A program made the position numbers and the translations under genes. Below, one piece after another: positions 26,444 through 36,176 of a stretch of DNA of 64,000 bases. The notes under the pieces were generated by a model, which saw only the letters and a program-made list of their open reading frames with translations, was not told the origin of the DNA and ran no database searches. The DNA lies in NCBI RefSeq assembly GCF_011682235.2, contig NZ_CP076718.1:4061095-4125094 (forward strand), in the 5' to 3' direction. This DNA comes from Rhodocaloribacter litoris. GTDB lineage: Bacteria; Bacteroidota; Rhodothermia; Rhodothermales; ISCAR-4553. Position 1 is the stretch's first letter. Each line of letters opens with the position of its first letter.

Positions 26444-27460
26444 TCAGACGCCGTTCGCCTCGGCCGGCGTCACCGGGGTCGGCACGGCTTTCGCCGGGGG
26501 TTCCTGCTTCGGATCCACGACGTGCAGCACCGGGCGCGGGGTGCAATGGATCTTCAACTCGAAGATGTCCGGGCGGGCGTAGTGGCCGGCCACGTCGAGC
26601 TGGAAGCGGGGGCCGGTCACCCGGGACGGCTCCAGGTCGGCGTAGAGGATCGTTTCGCATTCACGCACCGGCTCGACGACGAACTTGCCGTCCGGATCCA
26701 CGATGGCGCTGTCTCCGGGATTGATCCACGTCACGTCGGGGAGGAAATCCTGCTTGAAGGCATAGCGGTCGGGGATGGCGTTGCGGTGCATCGCCGTGCA
26801 GCAGCCGACGACGTAGACGCGGCCCTCCTTGGCCGTGTGGCGCAGCGTCGAGATCCAGGGTTCGCCCCGGTCCCAGGTGGGCGCCACCAGGATCTCCGTG
26901 CCCCAGCCGTAGAGCGCGTAGCGGGCCAGGGGCATGTACATCTCCCAGCAGATCAACCCGCCGAGCCGTCCGAACGGAGTTTCGTAGACCCCCAGGGTAC
27001 TGCCGTCGCCCATGCCGTGGACCAGCCGCTCGGCGGCCGTCGGGATGAGCTTGCGGTGCTTGCCCAGGAGGCGGCCCGTGTCGTCGATGAAGAGCAGGGT
27101 GTTATAGAGGGTGGTGCCGCTGGTCTCCACGTTGATCTCGTTGATGCCCATGACGACGTGGACGCCGGCTTCACGGGCGGCTTCGCCCAGGCGCTCCGTC
27201 ACCGGGCCCGGCACGACGACGGCGTTGTCGAGCAACTCGGCATAGAGGGCGCGCAGGTCGGCGGTGCGATACGGCGGGATGAACCATACCCAGAACGGGT
27301 ACGTCGGGATGAAGCATTCGGGAAAGACGACCAGCCGTGCACCGGCTCGGGCGGCTTCTGCGATGAGGTCACACGCCCTGGCTACGGTGGCGTCGCGGTC
27401 GAGGAAGACGGGGGCAGCCTGCACGGCCGCCACACGGAAGGGGGTACGCTGGCGGATCAT
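26444..27460 (-). CDS. Nitrilase-family carbon-nitrogen hydrolase
   Basis: The 338-residue protein (start MIRQRTPFRVAAVQAAP) has the Glu-Lys-Cys triad: Glu in LVVFPECFIPTYPFW, Lys in GKHRKLIPTAAERLVHG and Cys in GGLICWEMYMPLARYALY. CWE plus FIPxYPxW are typical of true nitrilases/cyanide hydratases rather than amidases. It converts organic nitriles to carboxylic acids and ammonia in the cytoplasm, often as helical filaments. The C-terminal tail after FELKIHCTPRPVLHVVD is Pro-rich. It is divergent from the DUF5916 gene. Confidence 0.93.
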   Translation of the reverse strand: MIRQRTPFRVAAVQAAPVFLDRDATVARACDLIAEAARAGARLVVFPECFIPTYPFWVWFIPPYRTADLRALYAELLDNAVVVPGPVTERLGEAAREAGVHVVMGINEINVETSGTTLYNTLLFIDDTGRLLGKHRKLIPTAAERLVHGMGDGSTLGVYETPFGRLGGLICWEMYMPLARYALYGWGTEILVAPTWDRGEPWISTLRHTAKEGRVYVVGCCTAMHRNAIPDRYAFKQDFLPDVTWINPGDSAIVDPDGKFVVEPVRECETILYADLEPSRVTGPRFQLDVAGHYARPDIFELKIHCTPRPVLHVVDPKQEPPAKAVPTPVTPAEANGV

Positions 27461-27613
27461 GGGTGAGCTGGAACTACGCGGTCGCCGGTGGCGACCCGGG
27501 CGGGATGAAGCAAGGGACCTCACCCAAGGTAAACTAAAACAACCGCCTGGGCAAGAGAAAAAGGAGGCGGCGGGGGACACCGGGCACCGGGGGAACACGC
27601 CACCGGAAAAATT

Positions 27614-27641
27614 TTGACCCGGCTGTAACAGGTGCTAAAAA
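27614..27641 (+). promoter_or_regulatory. Candidate sigma-70-type promoter for the DUF5916 gene
   Basis: TTGACC (27614-27619) and TAAAAA (27636-27641), separated by 16 bases, lie about 105 bases before the ATG of the DUF5916 gene. This is the most AT-rich spot in the 286-bp divergent intergenic region. It was found by eye with no supporting transcription data. Confidence 0.35.
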
Positions 27642-27746
27642 ATTAGCGTATGGGGTGGCCGAACCCTGAAAGGACGGGAGGCGGGTGTCCGTAAACGTTT
27701 CGCCTTCCGGGAAGCACATCGCAGGCATCTGGGAGGCAACCGCACC

Positions 27747-30473
27747 ATGAGGAGGGTCATGCTACTGCTTTGCCTGGGGCTGTCGTCCGGTTGGATGGGG
27801 GACGGTGCCCGGGTCCATGCTTTTCCCGCGACGCGTTCTTCCTCCGGCCCTTCGGGGTTCCTGCAGGAGGCCCGGCGGCTGGCCTCCACGGCGTCTCCTC
27901 CCGTGGAGGAAGCCGAAAGGCGCGTTCCGGCCGTTCGCCGCCGGCACCCGGTCACCATCGACGGGCGGCTCGACGAGGCTGCCTGGGAGCAGGCGCCCGT
28001 GATCGACCGGTTTCTCCAGCGCGATCCCGTCGAAGGAGCGCCGCCGACCGAGCGGACGGCCGTGCGCGTGCTCTTCGACGACGACGCGCTCTACGTCGGC
28101 GCCCGGCTCTACGACAGCGCACCGGACTCCATCGTCGCCCGCCTGGGCCGCCGCGACGCCGACCTGGAGTCCGACCGCTTCGTGGTCTTCATCGATCCCT
28201 TCTACGACCGGCGCACCGGCTATTATTTCGGCGTCAACGCCGCCGGCACGCTCTACGACGGTGTGCTCATGAACGACGACTGGGACGACGATGCGTGGGA
28301 CGGGGTCTGGGAGGGAAAGGTACACCTCGATGAAGCGGGCTGGAGCGTCGAGATGCGCATCCCGTATTCGCAGCTTCGCTTTCATCGAAAAGACCGGTAC
28401 GTCTGGGGCATTAACTTCCGGCGGGACATCTCGCGCAAGAACGAGTCGGATTACCTGGTCTACACGCCGCGGCAGGAGAGCGGCTTCGTCTCTCGCTTCT
28501 ACGACCTCGTCGGGATGGAAGACATCACGCCGCGCCGCCAGGTCGAGGTGATGCCTTACCTGACGGCACGGGCCGAGTTCACCGACCAGCCCCGGGGCAA
28601 TCCTTTCGACGACGGCTCGCGGTATGTGCCCGGCGTCGGGGTGGACCTGAAGGTGGGCCTGACGAGCAACCTGACGCTCAATGCCACCGTCAACCCCGAC
28701 TTCGGGCAGGTGGAGGTGGATCCCGCCGTCGTCAACCTGAGTGACATCGAGACCTTCTTTCCCGAGAAGCGGCCCTTCTTCATCGAGGGGGCCTCCGTGT
28801 TCAACTTCGGCCGGGGCGGGGCCAGCAGCAACTGGGGCTTCAACTGGGGCAACCCGGCCTTCTTCTACAGCCGCCGCATCGGCCGGGCGCCGCAGGGAAG
28901 CCTGCCGGAGCACGACTATGCGGACGTCTCCGACGGGGTGCGGATTCTCGGGGCCGCCAAGCTTACCGGGCGCATCGGCTCCGCCAACGTGGGCACGATC
29001 CAGGCCCTCACCGAACGCGGCGTGGCCGGCGTGGCCCGCGGTGCGGAGCGCTTCTCGGCCGAAGTGGAGCCCCTGGCCTATTACGGCGTCTTCCGGGCCC
29101 AGCAGGAATTCAACGAAGGGCGGCAGGCCCTGGGCTTCCTGGGGACCGTCGCGCAGCGCGACTTCCGCGAGGACTGGCTCCGGGACGAGGTCAACCAGGC
29201 CGCCTACGGCTTCGGTCTCGACGGCTGGACGTTCCTCGATGACGACAGGGTGTGGGTCCTCACCGGATGGCTGGGTGCCACCCACGTGCGGGGTACCCGC
29301 GCGCGCATGCTCGCCCTGCAACAGAGCGCGCTCCACTACTTCCAGCGGCCCGACCTCGGCGCCGTCGCCGTGGACAGCAACGCCACCGGCCTCACCGGTA
29401 CGGCCGGGCGCCTGGCCCTCAACAAGCAGCGCGGCCGGTTCACCGTGAACGCGGCGCTCGGCTTCATCAGCCCCGGCTTCGATGTCAACGACCTCGGCTT
29501 CATGTGGCGCACGAACGTCGTCAACGGGCACCTGGCCACAACCCTCCGCTGGACCGATCCCACGCCGTGGTACCGCCGCCTCTTCTGGAACGCTGCGGTC
29601 TTCCGCAGCCTGGACTTCGACGGCAACACCACCTGGACGGGCGTCTGGACCTCCGGCTTCATCCAGTTCCTCAACTACTACGGCCTCTGGGTGATGGTCG
29701 CCGTCAACCCCGAGACGGTCAACAACACCCGCACGCGCGGCGGCCCGCTGACGCGCAACCCCCCGGGCGTCGAGCTCGGTCTCGAGTTCGAAACCGACAG
29801 CCGCAAGCCCCTCGTCTTCACGCTGAATGCCTTTACCTACCGGCAGCCGAACGAGGGCAACCTCAGCTTCGGCCCGGGGATCGAATACAAACCGGCTTCC
29901 AACCTCTCGCTCCGGGTCAGCCCCCAGCTCAGCCTCAACCGCGAATTCGCCCAGTACGTCGGCCAGTTCGACGACCCGACCGCCACGCATACCTTCGGCA
30001 AACGCTACGTCTTCGCCGAGCTCGACCAGGTCACCCTCTCGACGAGTATCCGGCTGAACTGGACCTTTACCCCGACGATGAGCTTCCAGCTCTTCGCACA
30101 GCCCTTCATCTCCTCCGGCGACTACGCGCACTACAAGGAACTGGCCCGCCCGAAAAGCTACGACTTCATCACCTATGGCGAGGCGGGTACCACCTTCGAC
30201 CCGGCGACGCGCGTGGCCGACCCCGACGGGGAGGGGCCGGCACCCCCGCTGGAGCTGCCCGATCTCGACTTCAACTTCAAGTCGCTGCGTGGAACGGCCG
30301 TCTTCCGCTGGGAATACCGCCCCGGCTCGACGCTCTTCCTGGTCTGGACGCAGGCGCGCTCCGACACCGAGGAGCACGGCGAATTCCGGTTCTCGCACTC
30401 GCTCAGGCGCCTCTTCGATGTCCGGCCGGACAACATCTTCATGGTCAAACTCACGTACTGGCTCAGCCGTTGA
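27747..30473 (+). CDS. DUF5916 outer-membrane protein with N-terminal CBM9-like domain
   Basis: The 908-residue protein has a signal peptide and then a carbohydrate-binding-module-9-like domain at about residues 65-250 (PVTIDGRLDEAAWEQAP, VRVLFDDDALYVGARLYD, WSVEMRIPYSQLRF). A long DUF5916 region follows with DFGQVEVDPAVVNLSDIETFFPEKRPFFIEG, the diagnostic motif. The C-terminal half is beta-barrel-like, ending FMVKLTYWLSR. It is likely an outer-membrane protein; ligand and function are unknown for the family. A GGGAGG ribosome-binding site precedes the ATG. Confidence 0.92.
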   Translation: MRRVMLLLCLGLSSGWMGDGARVHAFPATRSSSGPSGFLQEARRLASTASPPVEEAERRVPAVRRRHPVTIDGRLDEAAWEQAPVIDRFLQRDPVEGAPPTERTAVRVLFDDDALYVGARLYDSAPDSIVARLGRRDADLESDRFVVFIDPFYDRRTGYYFGVNAAGTLYDGVLMNDDWDDDAWDGVWEGKVHLDEAGWSVEMRIPYSQLRFHRKDRYVWGINFRRDISRKNESDYLVYTPRQESGFVSRFYDLVGMEDITPRRQVEVMPYLTARAEFTDQPRGNPFDDGSRYVPGVGVDLKVGLTSNLTLNATVNPDFGQVEVDPAVVNLSDIETFFPEKRPFFIEGASVFNFGRGGASSNWGFNWGNPAFFYSRRIGRAPQGSLPEHDYADVSDGVRILGAAKLTGRIGSANVGTIQALTERGVAGVARGAERFSAEVEPLAYYGVFRAQQEFNEGRQALGFLGTVAQRDFREDWLRDEVNQAAYGFGLDGWTFLDDDRVWVLTGWLGATHVRGTRARMLALQQSALHYFQRPDLGAVAVDSNATGLTGTAGRLALNKQRGRFTVNAALGFISPGFDVNDLGFMWRTNVVNGHLATTLRWTDPTPWYRRLFWNAAVFRSLDFDGNTTWTGVWTSGFIQFLNYYGLWVMVAVNPETVNNTRTRGGPLTRNPPGVELGLEFETDSRKPLVFTLNAFTYRQPNEGNLSFGPGIEYKPASNLSLRVSPQLSLNREFAQYVGQFDDPTATHTFGKRYVFAELDQVTLSTSIRLNWTFTPTMSFQLFAQPFISSGDYAHYKELARPKSYDFITYGEAGTTFDPATRVADPDGEGPAPPLELPDLDFNFKSLRGTAVFRWEYRPGSTLFLVWTQARSDTEEHGEFRFSHSLRRLFDVRPDNIFMVKLTYWLSR

Positions 30474-30512
30474 ATCAAAAAAATGATGTTACGCAGTGGA
30501 GACCGGTGCGAC

Positions 30513-30814
30513 GGCAGGACTATAGCGGAGGTCAGGGTTATTGAGGGCATGGTTGCCCTTAGCGAACGTACCGTGTAGCCGCGGATCTGGACGCGTTGCG
30601 CGTCCCGTTAGCCCGGGCGCGCCGGCGGAGAGGGGGGCGCACCCGTGAAGGGTGCGGCTACATTGCTCCTCGAACGTACCGTGTAGCCGCGGATCTGGAC
30701 GCGTTGCGCGTCCCGTTAGCCCGGGCGCGCCGGCGGAGAGGGGAGCGCACCCGTGAAGGGTGCGGCTACATCGCGCTGTACAACGGCGCCTTCAACAGCA
30801 TGGACCAACGCTAT
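30513..30814. repeat. REPIN-like repeat complex, copy at 30.5 kb
   Basis: Two 89-bp units (30574-30662 and 30682-30770, period 108 bp) are almost identical. Each is bounded by the inverted repeat TGTAGCCGC ... GCGGCTACA, with an inner palindrome GACGCGTTGCGCGTC. Shared flanks (ggcAGGACTaTAGCGGAGGTCA upstream and GACCAACGCTAT downstream) recur at 38361-38634, so the whole block is a dispersed element. There is no coding content; small frames through it are artefacts. It resembles a REP doublet or MITE. Confidence 0.8.
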
Positions 30815-30832
30815 ATGAAAACCTACCCCTGT

Positions 30833-31029
30833 CAACCTTCGCATGGGGAGGATCTGGTCGTAGCCCCCACGCCTGACACCAAGCCCTTCCCCCTGGCCGC
30901 ACCCGGCGGCCCTGCAGGAGGAAGGTCCCCGAAGGGGGGATGGGGGGCGCTATCTCCCGGATCGGGGGCCTGCCATGAAGCGAAAGGAGCGAAACGTGGT
31001 GGCTTCGCCGCCTACTGCGTAACATCGGT
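30833..31029. repeat. Dispersed intergenic repeat A, copy 2
   Basis: This segment matches 152-349: the same start (CCTTCGCATGGGGAG), the same hairpin (CTTCCCCCTG at 30886-30895 with CAGGAGGAAG at 30915-30924), the same GGTCCCCGAAGGGGGGATGGGG, and the same end (GCGTAACATC). It directly follows the REPIN-like block, so two repeat families are stacked here. No gene seen. Confidence 0.75.
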
Positions 31030-31099
31030 CAAAAAAGAAACCCGGCCGGTGACACTTTTCGCCGGCGATGCCGTAGGGCTATGGAGTCACTTTGACATT

Positions 31100-31256
31100 C
31101 GGGGTGTAGGTGTGCCCGGAGCCTCTTTGCGCTACCTCCGGGGTTTCGGGCACCTCGGTTCGCGATGGTGGTGTGGCAACACCGGGCGAACGACCTGGAG
31201 GGAGGGCATCCCGGAAAAGCCGCCAGGGTGAGGGTTTCATCCTGGCGGTTTTTTTT
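31100..31256 (+). ncRNA. Candidate structured non-coding RNA with intrinsic terminator
   Basis: About 150 bases fold into three consecutive hairpins. The first pairs GGTG-GCCCG (31109-31118) with CGGGCACC (31147-31154), with inner GGAG/CTCC. The second pairs GTTCGC (31158-31163) with GCGAAC (31186-31191), enclosing GGTGT-GGCA-ACACC. The third is a terminator (31220-31256). No protein-like frame occupies it and it points toward the convergent tadA gene. I do not recognise 4.5S, 6S, tmRNA, RNase P or a known riboswitch. Expression is not shown; the call rests on structure plus terminator. Confidence 0.45.
31220..31256 (+). terminator. Rho-independent terminator
   Basis: CCGCCAGG (31220-31227) pairs with CCTGGCGG (31241-31248) and is followed by eight T residues (31249-31256). 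On the opposite strand only TTTT follows, so it works for plus-strand transcripts. The nearest annotated plus-strand gene ends 750 bases upstream, which argues for a separate short transcript. Confidence 0.85.
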
Positions 31257-31346
31257 GTGGGTCACCGTGACGCAGGTCCCACGAAACGCCGGGGCGGGGG
31301 AGGGCCCGGTGCCGGTGGCGGATGCCCTGGGAGCCTCCGGGTGCTT

Positions 31347-31829
31347 TCAGCGCTGTCCGTTGCGCATCTGCACGAAGAAAGCCTGGAGCAAGGCGGCGGC
31401 CCGTTCGGCCTCGAGGCCGGAGATCACCTCGACGCGGTGATTCAGCCGTTCATCCTGCGGGATGTTGTAGAGGGTGGAGGCACTGCCGGCTTTCTCGTCG
31501 AAGGCACCGAAGACCAGCCGGTCCAGCCGGGACCACACGATGGCCCCGGCGCACATCGGGCATGGTTCGAGCGTCACGTAGAGGGTGCATCCTGCGAGGT
31601 ATTTCGTGCCGAGCGTTTCGCAGGCGGCCGTGATGGCGATCATCTCGGCGTGGGCCGTCGGGTCCTGCAGCGTCTCGATCAGGTTGTGCCCGCGCCCGAC
31701 GACCCGTTCCCCCTGCACGATGACGGCGCCCACGGGCACCTCACCCTGTTCGAGGGCTCGTTCGGCTTCTTTCAGCGCCAGCTTCATCCAGCGCCGGTGG
31801 GGGGTAAGCAGGGTGGAGAGGCCGTTCAC
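31347..31829 (-). CDS. tadA: tRNA-specific adenosine deaminase
   Basis: The 160-residue zinc deaminase converts A34 to inosine in tRNA anticodons. It has the catalytic PTAHAEMIAI (HAE) and the zinc-ligand LEPCPMCAGAIVWSRL (PCxxC), plus ALEQGEVPVGAVIV and FGAFDEKAGSASTLYN. The preferred start is the GTG at 31829, which overlaps the upstream 62-residue gene as GTGA and implies coupling. The frame remains open further upstream, but that region is a shadow of the kelch lipoprotein. Confidence 0.93.
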   Translation of the reverse strand: MNGLSTLLTPHRRWMKLALKEAERALEQGEVPVGAVIVQGERVVGRGHNLIETLQDPTAHAEMIAITAACETLGTKYLAGCTLYVTLEPCPMCAGAIVWSRLDRLVFGAFDEKAGSASTLYNIPQDERLNHRVEVISGLEAERAAALLQAFFVQMRNGQR

Positions 31830-32014
31830 CGTCGCTTCTGTTGGAGCAGTTCGATGAAACGCAGCACGACGGCAATCAGGAAGAGCACGAGGAGGACCTT
31901 CAGCGCGAAGCCGAGCAGGAAGCCGGCCAGCTTGAGGATCACGCTCAGCACGACGACCGCCACCATCAGCACGATGGCGACCACGATCCAGCGTATGATT
32001 TGCTGAAGGTCCAT
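31826..32014 (-). CDS. Small hydrophobic membrane protein
   Basis: The 62-residue protein is almost wholly hydrophobic, with two membrane helices (IIRWIVVAIVLMVAVVVLSVIL and LLGFALKVLLVLFLIAVVL) and a basic C-terminus (LQQKRR). Its stop overlaps the tadA GTG start and it follows the kelch lipoprotein by 23 bases, so it is part of one operon. No function can be assigned. Confidence 0.7.
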   Translation of the reverse strand: MDLQQIIRWIVVAIVLMVAVVVLSVILKLAGFLLGFALKVLLVLFLIAVVLRFIELLQQKRR

Positions 32015-32037
32015 CGGGTACGGGAAGCGCGGTATCG

Positions 32038-33405
32038 TCAGAGGTCGAATTCGAAGAAGACAGCGTCGGCGAGGACGATGCCACCGGGGGCGAATCCGCC
32101 TGTGAGCAGTATTCGCGCCGGGGGGAGAAAGGTTGCAGTGAAGGTCGTTCGTTGCAACGAGGGTATGGCCAGGGCAGGCAAACGGAAGAAGCGCCGGGCG
32201 GGTTCCACGTACAGCTCGGCGGTGTCGACGAAGGCCGTGCCGGTGCCCTGCCGGCCGCCGAGGATGAGCACGAAGCCGGGGCGGAGGTGGACGGCGGCGT
32301 GGAGGGTGCGGGGCACCCGCGGTGCGCCGGTCTCCTCGAAGAGCAGCCCGACGCCGGGGCGGTAGTCGAAAAGGAGGCTGGTGGGGTCGGCGAAGTCACC
32401 GTCGAAGAAGCTGCCCAGGACGAGGAAGTACCGGGCCGCCGCCTCGTCACGGGCGTCGAGGGGGGTCTGGGTGTGGCCGGCGAGCGGGCCGATGGGAGCC
32501 CCCGAGGCCGGGTTGAGTGCAAACAGGGTGTCGTTCCGGAAGGCGAAGCCGCGCAGGTCATCGCGGGTGCCGAGGCGGGGGGTGGCGCCGTACCGGATGT
32601 CGCCGCGCCCGCCGTAGAGGTCGACGATGGGAACGCCTCCTTCGATGCGGAGCACGGCCGTGTGGAACGCCCGCCGGATCGGAGCCCCGACGACGGGCAC
32701 CTCGGCGAAGGTGGCCGTGGCGGGGTCGAACACCTCGGCGGCCTCGACGAGGTGGGTCACGGCGGTCAGGTCGTCGGTGCGGCTGCCTCCCAGGAGCAGG
32801 ACGCGGCCGTCGGGCAGCCGCGTGGCGGTGTGGCCGGTGCGCGGGGCCCGCATCGTGGCGCCCAGGGGCACGAACCGGTCTGCACCGGGAGCGAGGCGAT
32901 AGGCGGCCTGCAGCGCCTGCCCCCCGGCATGGGCGACTCCCCCGGCCAGCAGCAGGCTGCCGTCGGAGAGCATCGTGACGGTGTGACCGGCCCGCGGCAC
33001 CCGCGGCGACGGCGCCGGCCCGACGACCCGGTACGTCATGTGAACCGCGAAAAGGGTATCCCGCCGCCGTACCCCTTCGATGTCGAAGGCGTCGACGATC
33101 AGCAGGTTCAGGCCCCGTTCGAGCGTGACGCCGGCTTCCCAGGTGCTCGCCGCAGGGTCGAACGTCATGGCGGCCCCGTTGACGAGAACCCGGTCGATGG
33201 GCCGGAAGGAGGTCGCCCGTACCTGCAGGGCGATCCGGTTTTCGAGCAAAACGTCCGACAGGTCGGGCGCGACCACCTCGATCTCCGGTGCCCGCTCCTC
33301 GACGAACGGGCGCTCGCACCCGGCGAGAAAGAGCGTAACCAGGAGCAGGGCGGTCAGCCGGCAACGGCCGGAGGCTACACTACCCATCGCAGGCATATTC
33401 GACAT
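32038..33405 (-). CDS. Kelch-repeat lipoprotein
   Basis: The 455-residue lipoprotein (start at 33405; in-frame ATGs at 33396 and 33387 are alternatives) has the lipobox LFLAGC. An N-terminal beta domain (VLLENRIALQVRATSFRPIDRVLVNG) resembles a bacterial Ig-like or PKD fold. At least five kelch-type blades follow: AGHTVTMLSDGSLLLAGG, TGHTATRLPDGRVLLLGG, AFHTAVLRIEGGVPIVD, TLHAAVHLRPGFVLILGG, TFTATFLPPARILLTGG. Periplasmic or surface binding is likely; no enzyme residues recognised. Its start overlaps the end of truA. Confidence 0.82.
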   Translation of the reverse strand: MSNMPAMGSVASGRCRLTALLLVTLFLAGCERPFVEERAPEIEVVAPDLSDVLLENRIALQVRATSFRPIDRVLVNGAAMTFDPAASTWEAGVTLERGLNLLIVDAFDIEGVRRRDTLFAVHMTYRVVGPAPSPRVPRAGHTVTMLSDGSLLLAGGVAHAGGQALQAAYRLAPGADRFVPLGATMRAPRTGHTATRLPDGRVLLLGGSRTDDLTAVTHLVEAAEVFDPATATFAEVPVVGAPIRRAFHTAVLRIEGGVPIVDLYGGRGDIRYGATPRLGTRDDLRGFAFRNDTLFALNPASGAPIGPLAGHTQTPLDARDEAAARYFLVLGSFFDGDFADPTSLLFDYRPGVGLLFEETGAPRVPRTLHAAVHLRPGFVLILGGRQGTGTAFVDTAELYVEPARRFFRLPALAIPSLQRTTFTATFLPPARILLTGGFAPGGIVLADAVFFEFDL

Positions 33406-34171
33406 GTTCGAGGACGAGGCCGCGTGCCGGGGCCGCCGGGCCGGCCTCGCGCCGGTCGCCGCTGGCGAGTACGCGCAGCAGGTCGTCTTCCGGGCGTTTC
33501 CCCCGTCCGATTTCAAGGAGCGTTCCGACGATGGCCCGCACCATGCCGTGCAGGAACCGGTCGGCGGTGATGCGGAAGTGCCAGTCTCCGGGACGATCTT
33601 CGGCCACCCAGTGCGCCTCGAAGACGGTGCAACGACGGTTCTCCGTCTCGGAGCGGGTACGGCAGAAGGCGCTGAAATCGTGCGTGCCCCGGAGCGCGGC
33701 GGCGGCGCGGTTCATCCGTTCGAAGTCCGGGGCGGGCCGCAGCACGTGGCGCCACGCGCGTTCGAGCGGGTGTGGGTGGAGACCCGTGTAGTAATGATAC
33801 CGCCGCCGGCGGGCGCTGTAGCGGGCATGAAAGCCGTCCGGGGCTTCCTCGAGGGCGAGTACGGCGATACTCGGCGGGAGGAGGCCGTTGAGCGCGTTGC
33901 GCAACCGGTCCACGTTCACCGGCGTACCGGTGGTGAAATGGGCCACCTGGCCGCGTGCGTGAACCCCGGCATCCGTCCGCCCCGAACCGATGATGGAGAC
34001 CGGCTGCCGGAGTACCGTCGTGGCCGCCCGTTCGAGGGCCTCCTGCACGGTCGGGCCGTTCGGCTGCACCTGCCATCCGTGAAAGTCCGTTCCGTCGTAT
34101 TCGATCAGAAGCCGGTAGGTGGGCACGGCGTTCGGTGTCTGGACAGGAAAGCGGTCGCCCTTTGAAACCAC
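33380..34171 (-). CDS. truA: tRNA pseudouridine synthase A
   Basis: The 263-residue enzyme makes pseudouridine at positions 38-40 of tRNA anticodon arms. It has YRLLIEYDGTDFHGWQ, the catalytic Asp in GSGRTDAGVHARGQVAHF, and FHARYSARRRRYHYY, FSAFCRTRSETENRR and RFLHGMVRAIVGTLLEIGRG. All are standard TruA blocks and the length is normal. It is divergent-overlapping in its extreme 5' region with the leader of aroK on the other strand. Confidence 0.96.
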   Translation of the reverse strand: MVSKGDRFPVQTPNAVPTYRLLIEYDGTDFHGWQVQPNGPTVQEALERAATTVLRQPVSIIGSGRTDAGVHARGQVAHFTTGTPVNVDRLRNALNGLLPPSIAVLALEEAPDGFHARYSARRRRYHYYTGLHPHPLERAWRHVLRPAPDFERMNRAAAALRGTHDFSAFCRTRSETENRRCTVFEAHWVAEDRPGDWHFRITADRFLHGMVRAIVGTLLEIGRGKRPEDDLLRVLASGDRREAGPAAPARGLVLEHVEYACDG

Positions 34172-34266
34172 GGCCCGCCGATCTGGTTCGAAGAGGCCTC
34201 GAAGGGGCCGGGGGAAACCCTCCGCTTCGCGCTTCGTGTCTTTGCGGTAAACTCCCTCCAGCCGGC

Positions 34267-34821
34267 ATGTCTTCTTCCGGGCGCATCTACCTGACGGGTT
34301 TCATGGGCAGCGGCAAGAGCACCGTCGGGCCGCGTGTGGCGGCGGTGCTCGGCTATGCCTTTTACGATCTCGACGCGCTCATCGAAGCCCGGGCGGAGAA
34401 GCCCATTCCGCAGCTCTTTGCCGAAGAGGGGGAAGCGGCTTTCCGGGCGCTGGAGGCGCGGGTACTCCGGGAGACGGCCCGGCGGTCCCGGGTCGTCTTC
34501 GCGCTGGGGGGCGGGGCGCTGGCCGACGAGGACAACCTCGGCTGGGCGCTGGCCCACGGAACGGTGGTGTATCTGCGGGTACCGCCGGCGGTGCTGGTGG
34601 GGCGGCTGCGCGCCGGGCAGGCGTTGCGCCCACTCCTGTGCGATGCCCGGGGGGTGCCGCTGCCGCCGGAGGCCCTGCGCGGGCGGGTCGAGGCCCTGCT
34701 GGCCCGGCGCGAGCCCTACTACCTCCGGGCACACGTGGTCGTGGACGCCGGGGACCTCGATGCCGCGCAGACGGTGGCCGCGGTGCTGCAGGCCCTCGCA
34801 GACGCCGGCCTTCGCGACTGA
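34267..34821 (+). CDS. aroK: Shikimate kinase
   Basis: The 184-residue kinase phosphorylates shikimate at the 3-hydroxyl in the chorismate pathway. It shows Walker A GFMGSGKSTVG, the shikimate-binding FYDLDALIE, EGEAAFRALE, and the GGGA motif (FALGGGALAD). A LID segment contains Arg (ALRPLL), with REPYYLRA near the end. The start MSSSGRIYLTG follows the family. It is monocistronic, divergent from truA and convergent with korB. Confidence 0.95.
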   Translation: MSSSGRIYLTGFMGSGKSTVGPRVAAVLGYAFYDLDALIEARAEKPIPQLFAEEGEAAFRALEARVLRETARRSRVVFALGGGALADEDNLGWALAHGTVVYLRVPPAVLVGRLRAGQALRPLLCDARGVPLPPEALRGRVEALLARREPYYLRAHVVVDAGDLDAAQTVAAVLQALADAGLRD

Positions 34822-34862
34822 ATCGGACGCGTCGCCCGCCCGGAGAGCGGCGGAGCGGGTGC

Positions 34863-36089
<1,227 letters not shown>

Positions 36090-36176
36090 GTTCTTATGCG
36101 TTAACGTGTCACAGCGCTAGGCGGCCGTGACGTTGGTGGATGGGCAGAGTAGAGGCGTTGCGTGGAGGTTCAACGC

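Noticed and set aside
30563-30770. CRISPR array, because of closely spaced repeats.
   Set aside because: Only two long (89-bp) units with nearly identical content and no variable spacers; no cas genes nearby. The inverted-repeat ends fit REPIN/MITE-like elements.
30596-31231. A 211-codon frame through the repeat region.
   Set aside because: It reads straight through two REPIN-like units and repeat A, producing duplicated low-complexity Arg-rich peptide; no coding evidence.
31100-31256. 4.5S SRP RNA, 6S RNA or a cobalamin/TPP riboswitch.
   Set aside because: The SRP core (GGUCAGG...GGAAGCAGCC), the 6S bubble architecture, and riboswitch cores such as GCCACTG or CTGAGA are not recognisable; also no plus-strand gene follows.
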